Under the pieces are notes generated by a model, which saw only the letters and a list, made by a program, of their open reading frames with translations, had not been told where the DNA came from and ran no database searches. Positions 9,243-18,800 of a stretch of 64,000 nucleotides of DNA are shown piece after piece. The stretch is from Pelecanus crispus (lineage: Eukaryota > Chordata > Aves > Pelecaniformes > Pelecanidae), in the NCBI RefSeq assembly GCF_030463565.1, contig NC_134645.1, positions 999,501-1,063,500 of the forward strand. The letters are read 5' to 3'. Positions within the stretch are counted from its first letter, which is position 1. Every line of letters starts with the position of its first letter. The position numbers and the translations under genes were made by a program.

Positions 9243-10200
9243 GGAGGGGTCGCGGGGCCGGGACGCAGCCGCGCGGCGTGGGGGGGGGGCGGAGAGAAAA
9301 AACCCGACGGCAGGTCGGCGGCTATCGCGACAGCGCCGGGGGCCGCTCCCCGCCACCCTGCGCGCCTTTCTCCCGCCGTGGGAGCCCCCCCGGCCGCGCT
9401 GCCCGCCCCCCGCGGCGGCCCGGCCCTCCCCACGCGCGGGACCCGCCGGGTGGGGGGGGGGGATGCTCCGGCGAGGGGGTGGCACGGCGCCCGGGGGGGT
9501 GAGGGGGGCACAGACCCTGCCGGGGGGGCCCTCCCAGCCCGCTCCCCCTCCCCCCCTCGTCCCCCGCTTCCCCGAGCTGCGTGGGGAGCGGGCCCCCCAC
9601 CCCACGGGCGGCGGGTGCTGGTTTTAGCGGCATTAAAGCTTGTTGGTTTTTTTTTTTAAGAGGGGGGAAGAAGCACTCGGGGGGGGGCTAAGAGAGGGAA
9701 AGAGCCCTTCCCAGCGGCTCTCCGCGCTGCGGTGCCCGGGGGTGGTGGCGTGGGCCGGCCGGCGCTCCCCGCTCACGCGTGGCGGTGGCAGCCGGGACCC
9801 CGTCCCCGCAAAAAGGAGCAGGGGGACGCGGCGGAGCGGGGGACAGCCCCCACGGCCCGGGGGGGCGGGCGGAGCGGGGCTCTGGCCACGCCACGGGAGA
9901 CCCGTGGGTGGTGTGTTGGAAGCGGCGCGGTGCCTTCGCTCGCTCCGTCCTCCCGCGGGGCGAGGGGTCCCCAAAAAGCGCCGGGTGTGCCCCTGGGGTG
10001 GGAGCCACCCGCGCCCCTCGCTGCCAGCCCTCCTCTGGCCAGCGGCACCGCGTGCGTGTGTCACAGGTAATAATGCAAAATACATATCCACGTATTTAAA
10101 AAAAAAAATGACTGAAAGGGGGCTTGGCAGGGGTGTCCCGCTATTCCCCCCCTCCCCGTGCGGTTCTGGCCTCTAACCCGGCCCCGCATCGCACCCCCGT
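9243..10200. other. CpG-rich noncoding DNA
   Basis: Very GC-rich sequence with many CpG and poly-C or poly-G runs and no coding evidence. Long open frames on both strands follow from GC content. A likely CpG-island extension of the TATA/CRE region. Confidence 0.5.
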
Positions 10201-10215
10201 AAGAGGCGTCGAGCG

Positions 10216-10505
10216 GATCCGTTCATTGTTTGCTCAGCCCCAAGGTGCGAGCTATTGTTTTCCTTCGCTCCAGACCACAAACAAACAAACAAACAAAAAC
10301 CGGGCTGCACCTCGCCGCTCGGCACGGATCAGCGAAGGCGCCCGAAGCCTTTGTTGGGGGGACAGGTTTATTTTCTCTCCGAGGCTGAGCGACACTGGAA
10401 ATAAATAGGGGAAGGGGCGCGCAGCCCGTGTCGCTCCTGGTAATTGTTCCTAGGAGCTTCACCTCGGGAGCATCCCCTGTGAGCAGCACCCTCTTTGTTT
10501 TAAAG
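10216..10505. promoter_or_regulatory. Candidate element with five SOX-type motifs
   Basis: Five (A/T/C)(A/T)TTGTT motifs lie in 276 bases: CATTGTT 10224-10230, TATTGTT 10253-10259, CTTTGTT 10349-10355, AATTGTT 10442-10448 and CTTTGTT 10493-10499, all on the plus strand. The sequence is mostly repeat-free, apart from a short CAAA repeat at 10277-10296. About 5 kb upstream of NKX2-2. SOX use is inferred. Confidence 0.35.
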
Positions 10506-11035
10506 TGCGGCGGGGGAAAGGGGAGTCGCGTCCTTACAGAAGACATCTTTTGTCGGCGATAGAAACCCAACCCAAACCGACAGCAACACCAACAAATCAA
10601 AATAAAACTACCGCTTTGAAATATACCCTCCCCGAGCCCCGCACGGAGGGGTTTAAATTGCTTTTTTGCTCTTTTTTTTTTTTTTTTTTCCCCAGCCGTA
10701 AAGCGGTAGCTCCGCAGAGATGCTGCCGGCTCGGCGGGGACGCGGCCACGCCAGGCCGTGGGAAAGGGAGCGGGGACGGGGAACCCACGCCACGGGATTA
10801 CCTTGCACACCGGCATCCTGGCCGCGGGAGGGAGTGTTAAAAAAAAAAAAAAATTAAAAAAAAAAATCGTATTTCCTGAAATCAGGAGGATTCAGAGGGC
10901 TCTGAATCCTCCGCCGCTTTCAAGAACTTAATTGCAACGCGCGGGGCTCGGAGTTTCTGCGGGGTGAAATTCCCGTCTCTGTTCGCGGCTGGAAAAATGG
11001 CATTAACAAAGGCGTTAAGGATGTTTCGGGGGGAA

Positions 11036-11160
11036 AGAAAAGAGAGGAAAAAAAAAAAAAAAAAGGGAAAAAAAGAGAAAAAAAAGAGGGGGAAAAAAAA
11101 GAGAGAAAAAAAAAGGAAAAAAAAAAGAGAAAAAAAAAGGGGGGGAAAAAAGGGGGGAAG
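11036..11160. repeat. A/G-rich simple repeat
   Basis: Alternating A runs and GAGA/GGGG blocks over about 125 bases. No gene. Confidence 0.9.
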
Positions 11161-11269
11161 ATTCCCCCGCACACAGAAAAGGAGCCGGCAGCAGCCTTCC
11201 CTATCGAGGCGCAAGAGAAAGCCCCTGCCACCCCCCAAAATCTCGGCGCCGGCCTGCCTTTCTCCCGCA

Positions 11270-11615
11270 GACAATTAAATCTTCTCCAGGACATAGGAAT
11301 CTAAATGAGCTTTCCTATTCTCACGATTACTCTATCTCCTTCCCCCCGAAGCTTCAAAGACGGAGAAATCCTTCCAATTCACCGACATTACTTATAAATT
11401 TGTAGATCTAGGTCTAGCCTGCCCTCCAACCAACCTCCCGAGGCGGTGAATTGTAATAGAAATTGGGATTTTTCCCCCTCCTCCCTGGGGGCTAGCGGGG
11501 TTACGGCGGAGCCGGAGGGCACATGTTAGGGCTTTGATAAATGCACTTTAATGAGATCTTTGAAAATATTGCCCATAGCGCTGGGGCACTTCGTTAAGGC
11601 CGTGCGGGCGAGCAC
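11270..11615. promoter_or_regulatory. Candidate regulatory island with paired TCF/LEF motifs
   Basis: AT-richer, low-repeat island in GC-rich surroundings about 6 kb upstream of NKX2-2. It holds two exact TCF/LEF motifs 26 bases apart (CTTTGAT 11532-11538 and CTTTGAA 11558-11564), CACTTTAATGAG between them, and ATTACTTATAAATTTG at about 11388-11403. Regulatory role is inferred from composition and motifs. Confidence 0.35.
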
Positions 11616-12875
11616 AAAGCCGGGAGCCCGCAGCCCCCCGCAACCCGCAGCCGCCCGACCCAGCTATTTTTTTACGTTTTTTTCTTTTTTTTTTTTTTTT
11701 GTTTTATTATACATATCCCCCCCCCCCCCACACCCCCGGCGAAAGCTGTAAGCCCGGCCCGGGGCCTCCCTTCCCCTTTCCAGTCTATTATAAACTGTTT
11801 TATTTGCCGGGCAAACGTTTCGCCCCCGCCAGCGAGCCCCCCGGCCGGATTCGTTCCCGTCTCCGGGATGATTAAACGCGTCCCGATGAGATTAAGCTTT
11901 GTCACGAACGTTTTCTCCTCGGGAAGAGAAAACCCGGCCCGCTTGGCCGAGGGCGACGGCAGCGCGGGGTTGGGGGGGGTGTGTGGGGGGGATTTGGGGC
12001 CGGCAGCACTTTCTTATCGGGCTCCACTTCGCACACCCGCACCCACAGCACGGGGGGCTTAGCGGGGAGCCCGGCTGTGCCCAGGGAGCTGGCTGGGTGC
12101 GTGTCGCGAGTGGGGGTCCACGGGAAGCCTGCGAGGAAGACTGCGCTGCCCGCACGCCCGCCGGGTGGAGGTGGGGGGGGGTGTCAGGGTTTTTTCGGGA
12201 GAAGGATGGGGAAAGGGGCACCCCGGGGGGACCCGAGCCGAGCACCCGGGACCGAGCCGGGGCGCACACGCGCGGCGTGGGGGAGACCGGGGGATGAAGC
12301 AGTGGCGGAGGAGGGAGAGGGGCGGCGGGCAGAGCCGGGGCCGGGCGGGGGCCGGGGCCATTCCCGGTCCTCTGGCGTACTCTGCCGTCGCAGCCGAGAA
12401 GTGTCCCGCCACCGGGGCAGCGGGGGGGACCCCCCCGGCTCCCCCCTCCCCGGGCCAGGCGGGCGGAGCGCCCCGCCGCCCCCCCCCCCCCCCCCCCCCC
12501 ACGCCGGGCGCTGGACGGTGCCCGGCGGACCCCGCCGTCGGGGCAGGGGGACGCGCCCCCCGCTCCCCGCTCCCCAACAACTTCTACCTGCGCCGCAAGC
12601 CCCTTCCCACCTGCTGCACCCCAGCCCCGGCGCTCCGGTGGGGTTTTGTTTTTTTTTTTTCCCTTTTTTTTCCTCCCCCCCCCGGCGGTGCGGGTCCCCC
12701 CGCTGCGGCAGCCCGGCCGCCCCGGGCCCCCCTGCCCGCCCGGCGGGGCTCACCTGGGCCGGGGGCCCTACGCGGGCGGGGGCTGAGCGCGGCTCCGCGG
12801 CTCTCGCATTGTCTCCGCCGAGTGCAGGGCGGCCGCTCCTTCCTCCGGCTTTACATCGTGCGCTCTGTTTGCTTT
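11616..12875. other. CpG-rich noncoding DNA with homopolymers
   Basis: GC-rich sequence with a T run (11680-11700), C runs (11718-11730, about 12478-12500) and frequent CpG. A less GC-rich patch at 11790-11935 contains GATGATTAAACGCG and GAGATTAAGC. No coding evidence. Long open frames exist in several frames at once and do not resemble proteins. Confidence 0.45.
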
Positions 12876-12879
12876 CCTC

Positions 12880-13420
12880 CCCGGCGGGTGACGCCAGGCG
12901 AAATACTGGCCATATGTTCGGCGGTAATAAATTGGTTATAAGCGCAAACACGCCGGTTCCTGGATGGCTCTTTTAAGCCTGCCCCGGCCCTGCCGCTGAG
13001 CCGGCCCCTCTTCCCCCCCGGGGGGCAGAGCCCTCCCCCCGGCCCCCCTTCCCCAAAGATGCGGAGCAGCCGCTTTCTGCCGGCGCGGGGACTCCGACTC
13101 CCCCCACCCCCCCGGCCCCGGGCGCTGCCCAAATCCTCCCTCGCCCACCGCTCCCACCTCGCTGCTTCGCACCTCCCGGCCCGCTCCGCCCCGGGGCAGC
13201 CCGCAACTTCCCCCGGCCCAGCCCGGGCTGCTCTTTAACAAGCTCGCCCTCTATAAATCGCTCGGTAGCTAAGACGCTATAAAAACCAAATAGCCAGATG
13301 TGGCACGTTATTTATGTGTGAAAGCTCGTTTACATTAGATATGCTGATCCAAGCTTTGATAGCGGGGGTTTGCGAGAGATTAGAGCTGGCTTGCCAGAGA
13401 CGGCTCCAGCTGCAGCCCCC
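12880..13420. promoter_or_regulatory. Candidate regulatory/promoter-like islands with TATA-like motifs
   Basis: Two low-repeat patches (12895-12965 and 13230-13400) flank GC-rich DNA. The first holds CCATATG and GGTAATAAATTGG. The second holds TATAAAT (13252-13258) and TATAAAA (13278-13284), 26 bases apart, then CGTTATTTATG, GTTTACATTAG and a TCF/LEF motif CTTTGAT (13354-13360). Whether the TATA-like motifs start a transcript cannot be judged from sequence. Confidence 0.3.
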
Positions 13421-14480
13421 CTCCCCTGCCCCTTTTTGGTTTTCCTTTTTTTTAAAAAAAAAAAATTGTAATTTTATTTATTTATGTAGATTTTTTTTAA
13501 AGGGGAGGCGAAGAAAAGGCGATGGAGTTGCAGGGGGGAGCGTGGAGCTGTCCGACTTTCCTGAAGCTGGGGATGCAAGGTGGGACCCGGTTGCAAGAGG
13601 CACCTGCAAAAGGTACGACCTGGTGCGAATGCAGGCAGAAATATACGGGGGTTACAGCTGGCCCGAAGGGCTTTCTGGGCATCCCAGCCTGGTAGTCCAT
13701 CTCCCTTCTTATGCTGCGGCTTAGGAAAACACCGCCAGCGCAGCCCCGCTGCAAGGTGAGCCCCGTGGCCGCTGCCCACCCCCAGGAGCCACCCACACCG
13801 CCGGGCCCGGCTGAAGCCAGGGCAGCTCCCCGGGAGTCAAACCCCACGCAGCAAAAGGTTGTGCTGCCTCGCCGTAACCCCGGGGTCTGCAAACGGCGTA
13901 AGCCCGGAGGCTTCCCGTTTTCAGGAAAGCTCCCTCCCCTGCCCACATCTCCCCAGGACGACGCACAAAGTCCCCTTGAAGGGGTGTCCCTGGTGACTGC
14001 TGGGGCTGGAGGGAAGGTCACAGGGGCCCTTCCCCATCTCACCTCCCCTGAATTCTCCCCGCCACCCACCGTACTTTTAAAAGCACTGGAGAGACCTTGG
14101 ACTCCTCTGTGAAACTCCCCAGGGCCCAGGACAGATATCTCTTAGCTAAATACCCCAGTCACAGGCAGCTCTAACAGAGCTCTAACAGAGCTGCCTGCAG
14201 ATAAGGTGATCGATCCTTACACTAATCAATAAAGATCTTGTTCTGAGCAATTAATAACTTTGCCAAGCTTGTTTTGTTTGGCTAGAGAAGTGCCCAGATT
14301 GCTGATCAAGGGAGTGAAATTAGGGGGGAAAAAAAAAAAATCCCATTGCCCACATGAAAATACAAATGTAAATAGTCACTTCTTTATTTACATACCTGTA
14401 AAGTCTTCAGCTTTTGTGACAAGAAGTTCAGCCTGGATGTGTCTTACTACATGCCCAGGTAAAGCTGCGCAGCGGGACCT
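13421..14480. other. Noncoding DNA; short poly-A/T runs and one strong inverted repeat
   Basis: Mostly unique sequence without coding evidence. It includes T and A runs near 13447-13465 and 13490-13498, and a perfect 11-bp-arm inverted repeat with a 14-base loop at 14162-14197 (arms CAGGCAGCTCT and AGAGCTGCCTG). Confidence 0.5.
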
Positions 14481-14573
14481 GAGCTTGCACTTCTATATAT
14501 TTGGTTATAAACCTGTGTAAGAGGTGCGAGCTTGCACTTCTATATATTTGTTATAAACCTGTATAAGAGGTGC
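14481..14573. repeat. 47-bp tandem duplication
   Basis: Two copies of a 47-bp unit beginning GAGCTTGCACTTCTATATAT, at 14481-14527 and 14528-14573. The second lacks one G and differs at one more position. A third copy begins (GAGCT) and breaks off. Near identity suggests a recent event. Confidence 0.9.
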
Positions 14574-14630
14574 GAGCTCTGGGTGCACGGCACGTGCAGG
14601 TCACCCTGCGGCAGAGCCTGCTGCGCCCTG

Positions 14631-14880
14631 GGCTGCGGGAGAGGGTCCCACCACCTCCCGGGTTGCGGGAGAGGGTCCCACCACCTTCCGGGCTGCGGGA
14701 GAGGGTCCCACCGCCTTCCGGGCTGCGGGAGAGGGTCCCACCACCTGCTGGGCTGCAGGAGAGGGTCCCACCACCTGCCGGGTTGCGGGAGAGGGTCCCA
14801 CCACCTGCCGGGCTGCGGGAGAGGGTCCCACCACCTGCCGGGTTGCGGGAGAGGGTCCCACCACCTCCCGGGCTGCGGCT
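14631..14880. repeat. 30-bp minisatellite, eight copies
   Basis: Eight successive 30-bp units starting GG(C/T)TGCGGGAGAGGGTCCC at 14631, 14661, 14691 and so on to 14841, then a partial ninth. Variation is confined mainly to two positions. The unit is ten codons long, giving open frames with periodic peptides on both strands. There are no spacers, so this is not a CRISPR-type array. Confidence 0.97.
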
Positions 14881-15579
14881 CCTGCCTCCCTGACATCCAC
14901 CCAGCACAGCAGGAGGAGGAGGAGGAGGAGCGTGGGAGAAAGGCAAGGGTGCAACAGCTGGATTTGGGGCAGGTGAGGGAGGGTCAAAGGGAGCAACCTG
15001 GGACCTGAGGAGGGAGCAGCTGGATGAGGAGATGGGGCTGGAGGTGGGGAGAGGAGGAGGATGGTCCATAGCTACAGGAGCAGCGAGCTGCCCCTTCAGG
15101 AGCCCAATTCGAGCCTGGGCTCCAGGCTGCTGCCCCGTCACTGGCAGCAAACCTCCGGGCAAGGGACGGCTCAGCCCCAGCCCGATGCTGGTGACACGGG
15201 AGCTACTGACAGCATTCCAGGGGCAGAGCAGCGCCTGATGGGCTCCTGATATCCCCTGTGACAGCGACAAGCTGTCTCTCAGACTGTGTTGCAAAATATG
15301 CGATTATTATTTTATTAATAAAACCATTTTGTATTCATTACTGAAAGCAAACCTTTCGAGTCATCCCCTCGAACTGCTGAAAGCCAAACTGCTGGGCCCT
15401 GGGAAGGAGAGAGAAGCCGACGGTGCAGATTTCCACGCCAATCCCGCGCGGCCTCGTTTCACTCAGCCGTGGAAATGAAGGCTTTATTGGTGAGTAAAAA
15501 CAGGCTGGGAGGTTTTATCGGGGGGCATGTTTCACAGGTGGGGGAGGTTTTTTAGATATTTCTTTGTTCGTAGGATCAT
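14881..15579. other. Noncoding unique DNA
   Basis: A short GGA repeat (14909-14930), then unique sequence without a recognisable gene. AT-rich around 15290-15350 (TATTATTTTATTAATAAAACC). Confidence 0.5.
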
Positions 15580-15890
15580 CAGGAGGTGTTGCCTGTGTTC
15601 AAAAAATGGGCAGACGTGGCACTTTGGGACATGGTTTAGTGGGCATGGGGGTGTTGGGTTGACGGTTGGACTGATGATCTTAGAGGTCCTTCCAACCTTA
15701 GTGATTCCTAGTTTTACTTTCATTAAAAAATCATCCAGCCGCCAAGCCAGGAAACACGAAATTGCTACTCTCCCCTTAATTGGTTTAGTGGTGGACTTGG
15801 CAGTGTTAGGTTAATGGTTGGACTGGATGAGCTTAAAGGGCTTTTCCAACCTGAACGATTCTGTGATTCTATTGTATGATTGTATGGAAA
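15580..15890 (+). mobile_element. CR1 retroposon, 5'-truncated, double-tailed copy A
   Basis: The 3' end of a CR1 non-LTR retroposon in plus orientation. It starts at GGTGTTGCCTGTGTTCAAAA, followed by GGCACTTTGGGACATGG and a first tail module GGTTGGACTGATGATC...TTCCAACC. A roughly 75-base linker (TTTTACTTTCATTAAA...) is followed by a second tail module GGTTGGACTGGATGAGC...TTCCAACC and the GATTCTGTGATTCTATT 3' end. Severe 5' truncation is normal for CR1. No coding capacity remains. Confidence 0.9.
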
Positions 15891-18800
15891 AAAGTGGAGG
15901 AGCAGAGGTCGGGACACCTTTTCTATGCGGGTTTGTTTTCTCTTGCTTAAACAGCCCCGATAATTGTAATGGTTTTGTTGGAGAAGGCTGGTCTCTCAAA
16001 CCATGAGGACGCATTGGGAAGAGCTGCCGGATCCCTCCCAGCTCCAGGGAGAGGATAAATGACACTGAGGCACTGCTAAGCTGCTGCTCAGCCCTCCCCC
16101 GTGGTCTGGCAGCCTCCCCATCTCCTGGTCCTTCAGCAGCTCTGTGGGACAGCAGATGTCTGCTTCCCCCATCCATCCCCACCGCCCTCCCTCCCAACAC
16201 CCCACACACTGCCCATCTCAAAGAGGCAAGAGTGGAAAACCCTGCTGCTAAAATATCCTGCGCAGCGTCTCTCGGAGAGGTGGGTGTGCAGGGTGGGCAG
16301 TCTGGACCTCAGTTTGGGGAGGTTGGGTGGGCTCCACCTTGTTACAGGATGGTTCTTTCCAAGTACCCGCAGTCGCAGCCTCAACTTCTCTCGTGCAGAG
16401 TCCCCTGGCACCTCTTTGTGCCCCCGGCTCAGGACGGGACTGGGAGTTGAGTCTCCGTGTGCCCCAGAGGAGGGGAAAGGGCTTTTCCCATTTCAAGGCT
16501 TAGCCAACTTCTCAGCAGGCTCTTCCAGCTGCAGGGGGTGGCGGAGCTGCCTGCCCTCCTCCTGCTCATCGCTCAAAGTGACAACCCTGGGCTACTGCTG
16601 GAGCTGATTTTGAGCCAGCTCAGGCTACCTTGGCCCTCAATAACCCCCTTCCAACGTTTCATGTGCACGATCCCCAGTGCCCCCGGGAAGCAATGTCTGG
16701 AGGCTGGGTTGACGCAGTCGGGGCATGACACGGGCACAACACGCAGGATGCGCTTGTGCTCCTGTGGGCCCGTTCCCAGCGTTTCTGAGCCAGCCCCTGT
16801 TGCTTTGGCTTGTCCAGGGGCTGGTCCGATGGTACACGGAGGGGAAGCCTCGGATACGGCCAAGGGGGGCTGAAGATGCGTGGGCTGCTGTCATGCAAGC
16901 ACGGGCTCCGGGGAGACCCCTTCTCAGGAGCTGAACTTCGGGCTGTGGTAGCGTAGGCGTCTGTGCCAGTTTAAGACCAGATCCGGAGCCTGGGCTGGCT
17001 GCACAAGATGGGGCAGACATGAGCCCGAGCATTCCCAAGAGGTCTTAAATCTGGGGACAAATCTTTTGTTGCAAATCAAAGGGAAACGTTAAGCGTTGGT
17101 GCCTGGGCTTGGGATGCTCAGGGTGGATCAGGTAGGGTGAAATAAACCCAAAATTTCCCTGGCTGAAGGAATATATTTCCACTTGTCATACACACAAGCC
17201 CACTCCTTTCACAAATGTGAAGGAATTCAAAATGACCAGAAGGACCTTCTGCCCTGGAGAGGAGGAGAGCTTGGGGAAGGTGCTCATATGGCACCGCGTG
17301 TCAGGACGCGTCAAGTTTCGGTGAAGAGCAGGAACAGTTTCTGTGAAGTCTGGACTGCGTTGCCCCTTGTTCCATGTTTTTTATAATGAATAAAAAAGAC
17401 AACCTCTTCACCACCTAAGCCTTTGGTGCTGGGGACAGTGACGGAGGAGATGGGAGAGGGGCTGGGGGAGCACACCCGCACGCTGCTTTAACAACCCCCA
17501 CGCACACCGAATCGGGCGACCGGTGTGTTTGAGGAGCCAGAAGACTATCTCTGCTGGCAGAGCCGCGGCGTGTACACACCTGGGATTAACAGATGGCCGC
17601 GGGTTGTCCTGGCGGGTTTGAGCACACAGCGCAATCTGGCAATGGCAAAGCCCGCTGGCCGGGCCAGGGGCTCACGCTGGCTCCTGTTCATAGTGTCTTG
17701 GCTGGCTGGAAGAGGGGAGGGGAAAGAAGAAGCCTATGGAGACGTAGATGTGAATGGCCTCTTTCAGCCAGGTTTGATTTGGAAGTGGGCATCCATCTTT
17801 TCTCTTCTTATTTTATTTTTTCCCGGGGGCTGCAATGGGGAGGAGCGTTGGAGTGTTGGTGGGAGCTGGTGAGGTGCAGCGGCTGGGCTGGGGGGGCTGG
17901 TGGGGACACAGCAAGCTCAAGTCGCGATGTCTGTGCTCAGACACCAGCCCTTGGCCATGGGAGACGCTGTGCTGGGGGGCTGGCGGGGAGCAGAGGGGGT
18001 CCCGTAATGTCGGCAGTTTTGCACAAGCTCTGGGGACTCCCTGGGGATGCTGCTGGCTTGTGCTGGTGGTCTCACCTGCCTGGCAAAGCCAGGGCTGTTC
18101 ACAGCACATGCAGGGGGGGAAGTTTCCCAGCATTTTCAAGTGAAGCTCCACGTCCATGGCGAGGAGGAGCTGTCAGCCCAAAAAGGGGGAGAGGGAAGGG
18201 TCTCCCGGTGGTGTCCATAACGTCCCCACACAGACTGATTTTATTCTCCCCTCTTAACAAAGCCTGTCCATCCGCTTCTCTTTTTCCATAGCTACCCTTG
18301 GTCTTTCTACGTGCAGCCAAGTTTTTGGATGACACTTGCCATTGCGACGTTTGACTAAGAATTCCTGTGGAAGATGCTTTAGATAGATTTAGCTTTCAGT
18401 GGACCTGCCATTAAAAATAGGTAGCCATCTCCTCAAACTCACCCGTTTCCCATGGACAGTGGGGAAAGATGGGTCTTGCCCGGAGTAGTTTGCCCGAATT
18501 TACTAATGCTGAAGATGAAACAGATTCACCGGGGCGTGTGGTTTAAAAAAAGTGAAATCCAAGGGAAAAAAAGTGACATTGATGCCGTAAACCCCGCGAG
18601 CGACATGGGAACCAACTGGGAAGCAACAGATAAGGAGCGCATCGTGGCGTATCGCAGGCGCCCCATCAATCACTTGTCCATCTCCAGGCGCCCGGACCCC
18701 TGCGCGCCGGGAGCGGACGGGAGCGCGGCTGCGGCATCACTGTCAGTAGGGATCAGGGAGGCTGTCGGTGGGGATGCTGCTGACGTGGGTTGCGGTGCTG

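Noticed and set aside
14631-14880. CRISPR-like regular repeat array
   Set aside because: Units are contiguous without spacers and the DNA is vertebrate. It is a minisatellite.
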